The notes: a model not told the origin generated them from the letters alone. 64,000 nt of DNA from Pagrus major (GCF_040436345.1 NC_133237.1:24309749-24373748), one strand, 5' to 3'; positions 1-13,380 are shown, numbered from the stretch's first letter. A program made the numbers and translations.

Positions 1-1199
1 ATGTGGGCAGGTTGGGCGGCTGCGAGGCTCCCGTGCCATCATCCGTTTCCCAGCGTCACAGCTGGCGAAGGACAAGGGTGACTGAATGAATATTTAACAT
101 CCATGTTTCTCTCCAAGTCACCAAGCTACTTTAAATCCTATATGTCTGACAGCAGCCCACGCAAATATGACTGAATTAGTTAGCGCTGCGAGGGGGACTC
201 TGACATGCGCTTTGGGCCATGAGTAAAAATTAAATCACAACGGATTACATCAGTGTCACCCATCACCGGATATTACAAACTATAGTCATGGATGAGATTT
301 TAGTATCTTCTTGATGTCTAAGTACTTTTGGATTTCATCTGAGGAAGGGGTTGTGTTGTTTTGGTTGCATGTCAGTTTGAAGATTTAGGTTAATAATACA
401 AAATGTAATCAACAAATAGATGTAATATTACAGTTGACGTTGTCATTAAGTTGTGCAATCAGTGTTGAGTTGTCTGTTGTTATCGAAGCAGAAGATCTTA
501 GAGCTTCTTCCACCTCTGCTGAACATGCTGAAGTGTAAGAGGCAGCTGTTCAGAGCCGCCTTCGCTCTGCAGTTATGACTTTGCCAGAGCAGGAAATGCA
601 AGAAAATATCAGATATCACACGTCAACATAAAAATGAAGACTGATCTGACGTGTGCGGCGCCGTCTCTTTTATACTGCTCCATCTCAGCGCTGTCATCTT
701 CCCTCCGTCTCTCCTCTCGTATCTCTGTTTGTCCAAGAGAGCATAAAACTGAAGAATAACAAAGAAAGTAAAAGAATGCTTCTTTACTTTTGGCTGCTTG
801 GAAACAATCACAGGAAACTATTGAATACATTGTGTGCTTATCTTAACTGCCCTCTGCTAACTCGTTTAAGCTATTGATCACTGTAAAGACTACGGAGCCA
901 TTAATTACCAGCCTCTTCTGTTGTCGTATAAATCTCCGGACCAGGCAGCTCCCATTCATCACACCACTCCACCCACACTGAGCGAGTGAGCCCGAGCGCT
1001 GCTGCCGTCAGGAGCAGCTCATTCACACATAACAGAATTCACTTTACCTTTTGAACTAGTTTAACTTCACATCAAAGTCGGAACATAAATAAATATATCA
1101 TATCACAATCACATGACACGTATATGATCTGACTTTCGTGCCCTGAAGAGGATGGCGTGATGGCGCGACAGCTGAACGACACGGCTGCCAAGTGAGAGA
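1..1199. other. Non-coding stretch, no gene recognised
   Basis: Only short open frames occur on either strand, and none resembles a known protein family or has convincing flanking splice sites. The sequence is AT-rich and unique-looking. It could be intergenic or lie inside a large intron. Confidence 0.5.
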
Positions 1200-1510
1200 T
1201 CATCAGCCTGAAACCACTGGATATTTTTAAGACGACGTCGGGACATTTCCCAGCCGTGCTAGTGGCAACAAAACTGGATATTTTTTGATCAAATGTAGGT
1301 GTTTTAAGCCAAAACATGATCGTTTCCTGACCCTAACCAATTCGGTTTCGTGCCTAAACCGAACCAAACCATAACTAAGTTGTCACAACATAAAATAGAA
1401 AAAGAAAAACCTAAAGAAATGTAAATTTGCAACATTAGCTGTTGTTTGCAGAAACTTACATTACCAACATTTATTCTGGTGCCATTTTTATACACTGGTG
1501 TTCTCATGGT
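1200..1510 (+). repeat. Dispersed MITE-like repeat, family A (copy 1)
   Basis: Shares long stretches with copies near 22.2 kb, 45.8 kb and 62.4 kb. The shared blocks are a GGGACATTTCCCAGCCGTG-type unit, a CCAAAACATGATCGTTTCCT block, a CCTAACC-rich block, AACCTAAAGAAATGTAAA, and a right end TTTGCAGAAACTTACATTA followed by CAACATTTATTCTGG. No coding capacity. The family is familiar from teleost genomes but I give it no database name. Confidence 0.7.
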
Positions 1511-2157
1511 TGAGATAGTGAAGTGAACATTGAAAATAAAACTTCATTCTTCAGAGTAATCAGCTCCTTTGGCACAGTAAGAGCAGCTGTGTTTGTAGAG
1601 TTTCCCTAAAAAGAAAATTGGCGATATTAATTCTTCTATTTAGGACTATAGGCCATTTAGAAATGATCCCAAGTCCAAACAAAAACAATTAGATGAAGCA
1701 AGTAGATACAGCATGAAGCCTTATTAATATATATGATTAGTTTTTGGAGTTTTGAAGTTGTAAATTAAAAGTAATTGCTTAATTTAAATGCACTCTGATG
1801 TAGTCAGTGTAGTACAAACGTTTTGCCTTGGCCTATGAAAGCGTGATGATGTGCAGAGCTTAACACAAACACTACCCGATGTTAAAAGCGTGGACAGCTG
1901 CTCAGCTTAATTAGCATAATTTACTCTGTTTCGTAGAAGGAGGAGGACGAGAGGCGAGCGGACAGAGAGAGTCGCTGGTTCTGGTTAATGCATGAGCGTC
2001 ATCAGTCAGGTTGTTGGAGCTCATTAGCAGCTTGAGAGGTCGTGTTATCGTCTCTCTCAAGCAGAGCAGAATCCCCTGAGTACACTCACTCTGGCTCGAA
2101 GCAACACAATCTACTGAAGCTACTACATCATGTAACATGAAGAAGACCTTCTCAGCT

Positions 2158-2192
2158 TACACACACACAAACACACACACAAACACACACGC
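2158..2192. repeat. (CA)n microsatellite, imperfect
   Basis: A run of CA dinucleotides interrupted by AA in the form ACACAAACACACAC, seen directly. Confidence 0.9.
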
Positions 2193-2975
2193 AGCCTCAT
2201 CTGAGAGACACCCCTCGCCACGACCTAATAGTCTGGTCTCAAGCATGCTAAATTAAATCAACTAAATGTGCAATCAGATTATCGCCATCGAACACAGAAG
2301 AAGTTGAATAAATCCAATATCTCAGACAGCGTGGTGGTTGGAGCGGAAGCGCTGCGGCAGAGTTACTGACGTGGCTCTGGGTAAATTCACCGGCCCGGAT
2401 GGGAGTCTGATAACCAAACGCTTCCCTCAGAGGAAGATTAACAGAAGAGCTCTGAGTAAAAAGGCCACTGCTGGTATCGTACAGTAGAAATGTCAATTTA
2501 AAATCTCCTTTAAAAGAATATCCTGCCGATTTTAGAAAATAGGTTCAAGAAGTCCCATCATGTCTTTATGGAAGGGAGACGAAAGGATCAGGGGACGCTA
2601 ACAACACGGACCCGGAGGTTCACGTAGGCTAAGTATCGGTGAAGATTTAGCTTATCATGCCAGCCTATCTGTGGTGCAAGCTAGAGTAAAGTGGGACAAC
2701 AGAAACCTGCTATTATGAAACATATACAGCATTTCTTTGCTCATTATATTTGCAGGAAATATCTCGTATCAGGTTGACAGAGATGTCTCAGCAGTCCAGA
2801 TGGGTCTACCAGAGCATGTCAGTCTGCAAAAGAGGATTTTGCACTAAAATGACTTTGAAGCATTGGACCATTTTCATACAATTGGACGTTTAACATGGTA
2901 AATTAATTTGAGAGTAACATGGCTATTGCCTGGAGGATTAACTGACGCATTAATAAGCCTTATATGGCAGAAATA
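2193..2975. other. Non-coding stretch, nothing recognised
   Basis: No supported exon, RNA gene or repeat. The longest minus-strand open frame (2248-2496) has no recognisable motif. Confidence 0.45.
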
Positions 2976-3450
2976 TTAAAGGATAAGTTCATCCAAAAAT
3001 GGAAATTCAGTCATAATCTCATACCCCTCATGCAGATGGAAAGTCAGGTGAAGTTTCGTCATCCACAAAACATTTCTGGAGCTCCACGGCTTTACCCTAA
3101 ATGTTAAAGCACATAGAATTAGCAGCTGGTGCCAAGTCAGCAGTTTCACCCTGTTTCTACTCTTTATGCTAAGCTAAGCTACCCGGCTGCGTGAGAGTGG
3201 TGTCAATCTTCTCATCGAACCCCTCCAGAAAGTGAACAGGCAGATTCCCCAAAACATGGAATCAGTCAGTCGCCATCTCAAAACTTTCAGTCTAATTTTA
3301 AACACTCGTGTCCATTTAATAATAAAAAGAGGGTTTTTTTCTACCGTGCTGCCCGATGATCATTTCCAGCGGAGATTAGAATAAAAACAGACGGCTGGAC
3401 TCACAGCAGTTTACTCAAATTAGAGCTCAATAAAGCCCTGACGATGACTG
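2976..3450 (+). repeat. Dispersed teleost repeat, family D
   Basis: Begins TTAAAGGATAAGTTCATCC, continues through AAAAATGGAAATTCAGTCAT and a block reading GGTGAAGTTTCGTCATCC, then ACAAAACATTTCTGGAGCT. I recognise this from many fish genomes as a non-coding interspersed repeat. A short inverted piece of the same terminus lies at 17227-17266. The right end is not clear, so the end coordinate is approximate. Confidence 0.6.
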
Positions 3451-4260
3451 GAAGACGATTTAAACATGCTATAATTGGTTCTTCAATCGCTTTCCTCCTG
3501 CTATTATGTAAAGATCACTTATTCTCTTCTATTATGTGCTAAAAAAAAAATCCATGAATGGATTTGAACAATTTGTTCTTCCATAAGTGGTGAACGACTT
3601 GACAAATCTGACAGCTGACGACTGTTATATAAAGCATTTAACAGCCGTTGACACTTCTCGCACTCACTGATTCGTTCACTCTGATAGATATTAAGATAAA
3701 GTAATGATGGCGGTGAGACTGCGAGGAAAATAACTGTCATTTAGTCGTTTAGCTTCATTTAGAAGTACTGCCCTTTGACCTACGGTATAGTGGACCAGAG
3801 ATTTGATCAGCCTGAGCAGCGTTACGTAAAACTTTTCTTCAAATCTGAACTGTAAAATGCAAAAAAGTAATAATCAAGCAGCGCTCGACTGGACACGTGA
3901 GGAGGGGTTGTGTGAGATGTGTACAGACAGGTAGAGCAGAATGTATTGTTTTAAGCTGCTGCTGAAAAGTGTGTCCACGATTCAAAGTGACAACAAAACT
4001 TCCTGATACTCCAAGGGCACCCCCGCCTGAAGTACACCGCTGCTCTGTTGTACGTAACTGTGCCCCGAATGAACTTCGTCCTTGTTTATCTGTCAGTCGG
4101 CCACTTCACAACTGCTGTGTTTCATCAGCAACTCAAGCAGCAACGGGGAGACGGATTCGTCCAAACTGAGTCCCAGCAGAGGCTTCAAGGTGAGGTCAGG
4201 AAGAAACTTTTCATCAGAATTAGAGAAGAGGGATGTTTTCCAGCGTTTTCTGTTTTCCTG
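3451..4260. other. Non-coding stretch, nothing recognised
   Basis: A plus-strand open frame of about 100 codons (4048-4356) runs from here into the following tandem repeat and has no family resemblance. No supported feature. Confidence 0.45.
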
Positions 4261-4960
4261 ATTGAAAACGTCAACTTTGTCTTTTCACAAGTGAAGATCA
4301 GTTTCACATGTGAACTCAAAAACTGCCACATGTGGTCTGGACATTTTCACAAGTAACTGTTGTTGTTTTGTTTTTTTTACATGTGGTGAAACATTTCCAC
4401 ATGTGAATTACATACAAACTCATACGATTGGCTTTTTTCTCATGAGGATACAAATTTCCACACGTGGAATATAAAAAATATGGCACATAAAATGACATTA
4501 TTTTCACATGTGAACTCAAATTTTAACGTGAAACGCAAAAAATATCACATGTGACGACGGAAAGTAGCATTTTTCACATGCGGATCAGATTTTCCTCTCG
4601 TGGAAACTGAACATGACACACAAAGTCAAATTAAATCTGCTTCTTCACATTTTTACACACAATTAATTGTCTATTTTTTAAATTTTTTTTTACACATGAA
4701 CAAAAATGTGAACATGTGAAACTAAAACTATGTCACCTGTGAACTGGACATTTTCACAAGCAATTAGCTTTTTCCACATAAAATGAAAATGTTCACATGT
4801 AATATTCACTTGTAAAATTACACATATTCATGTGCTTGGTGTTTTTCACATATGGAAAATAAAATAATGTCTCTGGATTGTACATTTTCTAAAGTATTTG
4901 TCTTTTCTCACAATATGAATGTAAATGTTGAGATGTGAAACTGAGCGGAAACAAGCCAGA
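4261..4960. repeat. Degenerate CACATGTG-rich tandem array
   Basis: Five perfect copies of the palindrome CACATGTG lie at 4305-4312, 4327-4334, 4398-4405, 4505-4512 and 4546-4553. Many one-mismatch forms follow to about 4860 (ACATGTGG, CACATGCG, CACACGTG, TTCACAAG). The phrase TTCACATGTGAACTCAAA occurs at both about 4303 and 4503, so the array looks like a decayed tandem repeat. CACATGTG is also a strong E-box core, so a regulatory role cannot be excluded. Confidence 0.7.
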
Positions 4961-5316
4961 TAAAAAGATTTAAATTCAATTCATCATTTTACACCACGGG
5001 ATGCCTGTGGGCCAATTTCTGCATATCATTTAGGCAAAAACACTCCATAAAACAGCGGAGAAGAAAAAACAAATGTGGCCCGGGCTTTCATCACATTTAA
5101 TAAGACAGATTTCTGGGTAGATACGATGACGTGATTTACTCTGAATTGCAAAACCCTTTTCTGTAAAGGAAATTAGCAATTATGGTGAATGGCAAACGTC
5201 CCAAAGAATTTGGGAAGCCAAACATGCAATGCTGTTTTCAGGGATTTTGCTGTGGACCGACAGTAGCCATTATTGACTGGGCAACTGCCTAGTTTCCCTG
5301 AGCCACTGCTGCTCAC

Positions 5317-5466
5317 CTCGGGCAGTGCCAGGCGAACTACCAGACTGTCGGGCCTTTTCACAGACGGCGCTGAGCTCCCCTCAAACTCTTCATATCTGTT
5401 ATCGCGCTTCCTTAGGTCCCTCAAACGGCCCTGACCTCGACTAGAAGCGGTGAATCTGGCTGCATC
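5317..5466 (-). CDS. Candidate internal coding exon of an unidentified minus-strand gene
   Basis: On the minus strand an open frame of 345 nt contains a 150-nt block bounded by an acceptor (ACTCAGTTCAG before the exon) and a consensus donor (CCCGAG followed by gtgagc). It is exactly 50 codons, phase 0 at both ends. The translation starts DAARFTASSRGQG, is rich in Arg/Asp in the middle (LRKRDNRYEEFEG) and ends SLVVRLALPE. I do not recognise the family. The polypyrimidine tract is weak and I found no partner exons nearby, so this may be a chance frame. If real, the gene-poor first 29 kb would be largely intron of this gene. Confidence 0.3.
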
Positions 5467-8400
5467 CTGAACTGAGTCGTGACTTGATAGACACATTTTC
5501 TTCTCTGCTCTCTGCAAGTTAAATCTAAAGCTTTACCGTCTGAGGTAATGAGAGGAAAATCACGCTCGCTTACACGTGTGCACATGCAGGATTTATAGGG
5601 GACTAAACGATAAATGAAACATAAAAATACTCATCCTATCCAACAGCCATGGAAATAGACTGTCAGTCAGACATCTTACTTTTCTCAAAGCTGAAAGTTT
5701 GAGAGAGATCAATCAATTACTCTTTAAATGAACCATGAAGTGGTTTTTCAGAGAAACTCTGAAAACCTTTCATAAAAGCCTGAACAACTGTGGACATAAA
5801 AGCTTGTCAAATGTGTCATTTAAATGCAGAAAGGGATCGGGATGTTTCTGAGATGAGAAAATTGGCAGAAAATGTCAAGAAGTAGTTTCAAAATCACCAT
5901 TTTTTAAATGTTAGTTTTAATCATAGCAATTCACAGGCCTGTCTGTCGAACGTCATACGTCTGTCAATGGTTGTGAACTGTTATAATCTTATGTATCTCT
6001 TATTAAACTTACATGTTACTGATTGTTAGTAATAATATATCTATTCTTTGCAGTTTTAGATCATATTCACATACATTTATACAACTAACAATACACTTTT
6101 AACCTTTAAAAGTGTATTTAACCTGGAACTTGGACTTATATTACTACCGCTCACACCTTCTTACACTTTCTGCTTACACTCCCTATTTAAAACCACACTA
6201 AAGTGACATCATTACCATCATTGGCTATTGAATTTCAGCCCCTTTCATAACTCATCAGAAATAAAACAGCTCGGCTCTTTAATATCCGTATCAGCGATGG
6301 ATTTTCCTGCCTCCTGAAATCGATAAGCCTCGTGACCAGAAGCAGTTAAGCGTGACATCTCCACGACCTTCTTAATGGGACTCTGTGACCAGACTACGAC
6401 CTTCTTATTACAGTGTCACATCCGTGGATCCACCCCTCCTCGCCTGAAGGACCAAATGTAAGCTTCCTGTTCACAGTTTCATGACCTCCTTGATGGTCCT
6501 ACTTAAAGAGTGAGCAAGAACATGTGATATGTCATTTTCTGCAGGAGCATCACGCTGCTCTGCAACCAGCTGTAGAAAACAGCTCCAGTGAACAGAAGCT
6601 GCCAGGAGATTAAAGCCGGAGCTCTGCACACTCATTTACGCAGCAGCCCGGTGAGTAAATCCTGATGTACGATGTAACACCCAACCCCCCTGGTGGGAGA
6701 ATTTAAACAAACCAAACCAACAAGTTAATGATGATCTGGTGGGAGTTGAACTACGCTAATCTACCGAGCAGGTGGTTTTAAGTAAAATACCAAAAAAATG
6801 AAGTTCTTCTGATAAATCCTCACTCCATGTTACCAGGGTTGATGACTCCCCGGCAGCTCTGGGGGCACAGGAGCGTTGCAGACAGTGATAGCCTGACTGA
6901 GACGCTCCACAGAGAGTTCATTCAGAGATGTGTTTCAATCAGATGTTTTCAGTAGCGTCTGGTCGAACATGAGTCACCATCTGCTCTCCGAAGAAGAAGA
7001 AGTGAGCAAACTATTCAAAGTTAAACTTGCTGCTACGACTCCTAAACCACAACAAACGGTAAATTACAGTAGATTATCTGCACTCAAAATAGAAAACCAC
7101 ATGATATCACAAAGGTCAAGCCCGCCACAGCGCCTCATCAACTTGATTGAAACATATCTGGCATCTCGTTTTTTGAGTGTGAATCTGTTTATTTAGCGTT
7201 CACAAGTTGTGTTACATTCCCATCCTTCGAGGTACAGACGCAGGTTCAAATGTTTTTATCCAAAGAGGGGAATCAGGAGAGCCTGTCTTATGAAAATAGA
7301 AAGAACATAATTCATCTTTAAGCCATTTCATTCCATTCTCTGTGTAATCCATCGAGTATAAGACCCCATGATTTCAAAACAAGCTTTCGCCCCTCACCAC
7401 GAAGCCACATCCTCCGACCACAGGCTCCTCTCTCGGTGGTTGGCATCTGCCGTCTGCCTACAAGCCTCTATAATCTGAAGAATAAGAAAGATTAGTCTGC
7501 TCATCTGAGACATGTACCGTTTTATCCCTGATCCCACCTGCAATTTCAGCTGAATGCAGGAGGACTTCACTATCTATCCACCCGACCTTCTTATTCCACA
7601 GTATGAGCACTCATGTTGCACGGACTGCTCCTAAACACTGATGTATGTTATTACCGTGATAACAGCATGTCCGTGTATGTGCATATATACAGCTTCGTAC
7701 TTTCTAAACCTCATGAACTAGAGCCAGACCAGAAATAGATGAATCTCTCTGATGGTTTTGTGTTGTTTGCGTCACAGATGGTGGTGATAGCAACGTGCTA
7801 ACAGGCAAAACACAAGCAGGATTTCATTCCAGATAAGCAAATCAATGGTTTTACTGTATTTAGGCCTTTTGTGTTATTGTATATCTCGTCTGATGCATGT
7901 TGCTTGACGTCACAGCTGTTCTTTGGATTTACATCAGCATACTAACGTGCACAATAACAACGCTGACTAGCGCTAAATACAAACTACAGCTTAGGCTGAT
8001 GGGGAAAGTCATTCGTTCATACCTACACTGCAAGCAACGATCACAGTTAATAAACTAAATGACGCTGCTCTTACATCTCTGTAAGTAGAATAATGGAGCC
8101 CAGAGTGTATATAATGTTTCAAGGGCACTTACAGATGGCTAAAAGTCGTCCTACACTGCCTGCGGAGCCTTTAATGCACTGATTGAGGATGTAACCACAC
8201 TTGTAAGTGAAGATGGCAAAAGCTAGAACAGCTGTGACCCTCCGGTAACACATCTCTTACTGCATATCCTGAGTACCGCATCTCTTGTTAATGACCTTGC
8301 ATCCACGCTAAAGTAATGTCCGTCTCATCACTTATCATTACATCTTTCTGTGTCCAAGCTAGAGAAGCTAAACAAGCAAAAGTGAGGCCGAGGCAGCGAA

Positions 8401-9420
8401 TACAACCAGACCTGTTAAGTGGCAGAAAGTGAATGTGTCTGATGGAAAAAACCCAAAGCTCAGCAGTGAAGGGATGTTGAGAGGATGTAGTGGTTTTTGC
8501 CCAGAGAGTAAAAGGGGGACATCAAGTCTCCTCTTACATAAGAACCTTGTTGATTACAACATCCATCCTACCCACATATCAGTCTTTTTTACTCACAGTC
8601 GCTCCAGCGGAGCCAGTGGACTTTGAGAGCAGTTGTTGTGAGGGCTTTTAGGAGCTCATCAATCGTCAACAGGCAATGGTTAGGCACCTTGGCAATGAAC
8701 TAGCAAAGCACACTACATCTCGTCTGACAGACTCTCATTTGTTACTTCACACCGTACCATTAGACAATCATACATCAGGGAACGCAGTATTTACCAGAAC
8801 ATGTAGCAGAGCAGCAGGAATGTTTTTCTTTGTTTTGAACCCACCAAGACAAGTAAAGTCCATTTCCCCTCGCAGCAGTGCAGGCAAACATTGACATGTT
8901 GCTGCCTGGTGAGCAACTCTATATGTTTAAATGGTAAGTTGAGAGTGTATTTAACTATAAAATCCACCTTGACACTGTGTTTATTTCTTTTAATGGGCTC
9001 GGTTAACAACAAAGACGCTGTTATTTTAATCAGAGAGTCCACTCTGGAGAACGTGTACACTGTAATAGGACGTCAATCTGAACCTTTTGGTGTACTCGCT
9101 GACCCAGGTGAGTTTTTTAGCCGCTTTTTGTTTTCTCTCTATTAACTCTGGAGGGAAATATCTGGCTATTTAGCTGCTAAATGCTAAATTATCAGAGGTT
9201 TCTTGCTGGAAACAGATGCCTGTTGCAGAACGAAGCTGATGAGAGTAAATAAACAGCAAGGTTGTAAACCAAATATCTAAGTGTTGATACAAAAGATGTA
9301 AAAATGCTCTGTAGAGCTGAGGGGAGGTTATACAGCCCATCCTCATCAGATAAATAACCATATAGGACGACTGTGCATGCAGCTTCTTACAATACATATT
9401 TGTGTTTATTGATTGGTAGT
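5467..9420. other. Non-coding stretch, no gene recognised
   Basis: Only short open frames of up to about 90 codons are present, none with family motifs. No tRNA-like, rRNA-like or clearly repetitive segment was seen. Intergenic or intronic DNA. Confidence 0.45.
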
Positions 9421-9913
9421 GACGTCACGGTGAAGCATGCATGAGACACAGGCAGCCAAGTAATTGAACGAAAGGCCAGCTTTAATAAAATAAAAGTCCA
9501 AATCCATAAAATCCAAAAATAGAAGAAACAAAAGGCAGACAGGAAAAACTGCAGAAACCCAAGAAGAAAAGCAAAAACAAAGTACAAACAAAAGGTAAAG
9601 TACAAAAGTAAGAAAACCCATGGGGAGATGGAACAAGGAGACACGGGAAAAGTTTCGGATTAACTTAACAGGATAACAGAAACTGAACAGGTAACTCAAC
9701 AATGACCGAACAAAAGACTGGACTTAAATACAAACTAAATTAACGAGGGGATGAGGTGCAGGTGGAGTGAGGCGGAGAAACACAGGTGAGCAGAATAAAC
9801 ACTAAAAAAGGCTGGAAGGAGGGAGATGCAGTGCAGGTGTGGATGGAAGGCTGATTAATCAGATATAAGACAGGTGTGGAAGTAAAATTAACTTAAAACG
9901 ACAGGACCATGAC
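9421..9913. mobile_element. Non-autonomous DNA-transposon-like element with TGTCAYGGT-type ends
   Basis: The left edge reads CGTCACGGTGAAGC, and the complement of the right edge reads TGTCATGGTCCTG, a short imperfect terminal inverted repeat. The interior is A-rich on the plus strand with phrases such as GACAGGAAAAACTGCAGAAACC and repeated CAGGTGTGGA/CAGGTGGAG units. I have seen this composition in non-autonomous hAT-like elements of fish. No transposase frame. Boundaries are approximate and I could not define a clean target-site duplication. Confidence 0.5.
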
Positions 9914-12900
9914 ACCTTCAGCATTTAGATTGCTTGTGTTTAATGTTTGCTTTAACTATGTAATTTAATAAGTGTAATACACTTATTTTAACCCAAATGC
10001 TCCCTAAACCGAATCAAACTGTGACTGTAAGGTGTCATTTCTGTACGTAGATGTGTTACAATTTCACATTACACACTCAGTACAGTACATCCACTGCTAA
10101 TGTAATTATTATAGCAGCTTTAATTCTGGTTTTAATCTACGTCTTCTTCTGTCGCAATATTTCCTAATACTCCCACAATGCTCTTTCACACCCCTCCCCG
10201 ACAACAGGTGTGAACATGGCAGGCTCTGTGTCATTTATTTTCTCACTTACTGTGCGGTCACATTTAATCAGAGCATGTTCGGCTACGGGGCTGAAAATAA
10301 CACGGTTGCTTTTGGCGGACGAGCGCCGGGTCCTTATCTCCTCAGAATACATGACATTAATTCATTTCTCTCCATCATGAAGCTGCAACCTATCAAAAAA
10401 AATAACTAATAATGTGCAAGTCTAATCACATTAAAAGTTATATAGGAAACAAAATCAGCAGAGTGGGTAATTGCTTACTGTAGGATTTGATTAAAGTTTC
10501 ATTAAGTGGCGTTTCAGTCAGCTCTGACGGGCCCCTTCTGCGACAGGCTTTCATCACCAGGCAGCATAGGAGCCATGGGAAGCACCGTAATGGAAATAGC
10601 TGAGATATGATACAGTCAGACCACTTGATTGTAGACAGAATCAGGACACTATTTATGCCTTCCCCTCACTTGGTTATCTTTGGCTACCTCCGTCCCTGTA
10701 TGGATGTATGGCATTAATGCTCTGCCCCGGGGTTAAGTGTTTCCAATCTGCACTGTTTAGAGGTGACGAAGCATCCCATGAGCCTCGCAGACAGCACTCG
10801 TACTCTCTCTCTCACACACACAGCAGCTTTGCACATCCACATTATCACATCAGCTCGTTTGCCGCGGGGGGAATGAGAGCTAGTTTGCCTTGCAGATTAA
10901 ATTTAAATGTAATAGAAGGACCCTCTCATCCCCGATGCTCAGTTCGTTAAAACTGTGATTTCAAAAGCTAAAACAGGGAAAGCCCTCCAGCACAAAGAAA
11001 AAAAGATTGAAAGAGAGCCAACAGCCATTTGCTCCGCTAAGAACTCGCAATTAAAATATCCTCAGCACGAAATAGTAAGTACACACAGATGAAAATGATA
11101 TAAGACTTTAATAAAGACATTATGTGCTTTGAAGAGCTTCGACAAATAATGTCTGCAACTCTCAGGAACCACTCATCATGAAAATTGACCGTTAGCAAAA
11201 CCCTTCGCCAAAAAAGAAATTGTTTTGTCTTCGCTGGGGTTTCAGTGAGCGTGACAGTCTGCAGAGCTTCAATGGTGGTTTCTTCCATTTAGCCAAAACC
11301 AAAAACAAAACTGGAAGGAATGGATTACATGTCTGCTCGATCTCAATGTGATGCTACCAGAATGCACTGCATGGCTGCTTACATAGACAATGAATAGGAA
11401 CAAGGACTAGCAATTGATGATACAAGATGATTTTAAACAATTGCGTGAAACGTACAAAGTCATAAAAAACCTGTGAGTTGTGGAGCTAACGTTGGCTTAG
11501 TTAGCTGGCTATACAGCTAATAAAGACATCATCCAACATGACATTTAATCATTATTGCATGTCGGATCCACTGATTCAAAGATTACTTTGGTAAATCCGT
11601 CACCGTTATCTTTTTTTAATCTGCTTCTAACGTATAAACCGTAAGAGTTTGAGAAGAGTTAATGAAGTGTGTTTAAGTTAGCGATAATAAACTTTGATGG
11701 ATGGATGCTAATTACTCTTCAAGATGACTTTGGGGAGTCTTGCTGTTAAGTATGCTCAATGATCCCAAACGTACCATTAACACAATCCAGTGTAATTAGA
11801 GTTATCGCTTATCAGTGGGTCTACTGTCATCAGAGCTCGCAGATATTAATGCTAAAACATTACTGTTCTTCTCATTTTCTGAAAAATTATGATCGTATTT
11901 TAATACAGCGGGAAAAAGACTAAAGCATGAGGAGCCTTGATTGCAATGCAAGGAAATGATTTAATTAGAGAAAATGAGTGCTTAGAAACAATGAGAGGGT
12001 GGATGTGTGCAGATCTGTCTGTGTGGGTGGTGTCGGGGTGGGTCGCCTTTATATTATCAGAACCAGAAAGCTATGGGAGTTAATTTTGAGCATATTTTCC
12101 CTGCATCATAATCATCATCATCTATTTTTTTCCCTCAAGCATTTTGCACGGTATTGCAGAATATACTGCATATAATGCGGGACAGTTGTTCACACTGTGT
12201 GTCTCTTAAATATGTCCTCCATCTCATGAAGTCTGCTGTTTTATTGGGATATTAAAAATTCCCAATTATATCCATCAAGCGCAGCAAACATATGGTAAAT
12301 GATTTCTTTTGCAATTAAGTGCAGCGCAGCTAAACATCTTTATAAATGGACTCTGTCCTGAAATGCCTCTTTAAGTTGCTCAATGTCAGAGGATCCCTGC
12401 AGCGTGTGAGGAGAGCAACATCTCCTGCACAGGACAGATAAAAGAGATGAATATTAATATAACTCCCAAACACAGTTTTACTCCTCTGCAGTTGTGTTTG
12501 TCTGAGATTAATCCACAGCTTTGTAACATCAGCCCTCCCTGTTGTTTCTCTGTGAATCTTCAGTTTTGTTCACAGCGGGGCTCAACACGCCCGACTCATG
12601 TGGTGTGAATGCTCCAGTGATTTTTTTTTTCTTCTCTACAGCCCAAAACTGCAGCGTGTATCTGCCCTGATCAGCAAAATCATTGGAGCGGAGACATAAA
12701 AAGATTGAACAGATCGTTTTATCTTTATAGTCTCAGGAGGAGATGTGACAAAACTAGTTTAGTTCAGTTTGTTTATTCGCTGTTTAGATTTTTTAGTTCT
12801 GGGCTTCTCGGCCCAAAAACAAACAATACAACGGCGACTGAAAATACATTTTATCAGTTAAATGGGCTCTGTGGAGCTTTTAACGTTCGCTGTTGTTGCT

Positions 12901-13087
12901 CTCTGTTGACGGAGCGAAGACAGGCAGAGACGAGGCACTCGAGAACGTGCAGAAAGTCTCATCCTTTGGACCGTGGTGGAAAACACGAGCTCCAAGTCAA
13001 CAAATAGGCAAGATGGTTGCCACAGGCTTGTATAGGCAAGAGGGACAGGGAAGGTCTCGCTTTTCACTTACTGTAAACAGCCAGAAA
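9914..13087. other. Non-coding stretch, no gene recognised
   Basis: No exon supported. Several segments (for example about 10.70-10.93 kb and 12.2-12.5 kb) are less repetitive and have the ATTA/TTAATT-rich texture of conserved non-coding DNA, but conservation cannot be judged from one sequence. Confidence 0.4.
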
Positions 13088-13380
13088 TACCTCCGCCAAG
13101 GAGGATATGTTTTCATCAGTGTCCGTTTCTTTTCTGGGTCTTTGGTTTTGTTAGAGGGATTACACAAATATAAGGGATGGGTCTCAGCCCAGAATACGAC
13201 CCGGTAACTTCTGGTGCAGATCTGAATAAAGGGACGGATCCAGGAATTTTCTTTTTTTATGAATTTTGTTTTAGTTGCAGTTACATCTCACAGAATAAAA
13301 ATGCATGGATCAGAACAAAAGGGGACTGTTGGGCCGTGGCGGAGGTATGTGCTCTGCTGAATGCTGTTCGAGTTCCAATT
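13088..13380 (+). repeat. Dispersed teleost repeat (CCGCCAAGGAGG...GGCGGAGGTATG type)
   Basis: Begins CTCCGCCAAGGAGGATATG and ends GGCCGTGGCGGAGGTATGTG, with AAAGGGACGGATCCAGGAATT inside. These phrases are characteristic of an old non-coding repeat common in teleosts. The ends CCGCCAAGG and CGTGGCGGAGG are inversely related, consistent with a MITE. Confidence 0.6.

Noticed and set aside
9387-9702. Hydrophobic minus-strand frames that look like membrane proteins
   Set aside because: They are translations of the T-rich strand of a non-autonomous transposon. Hydrophobicity follows from composition.
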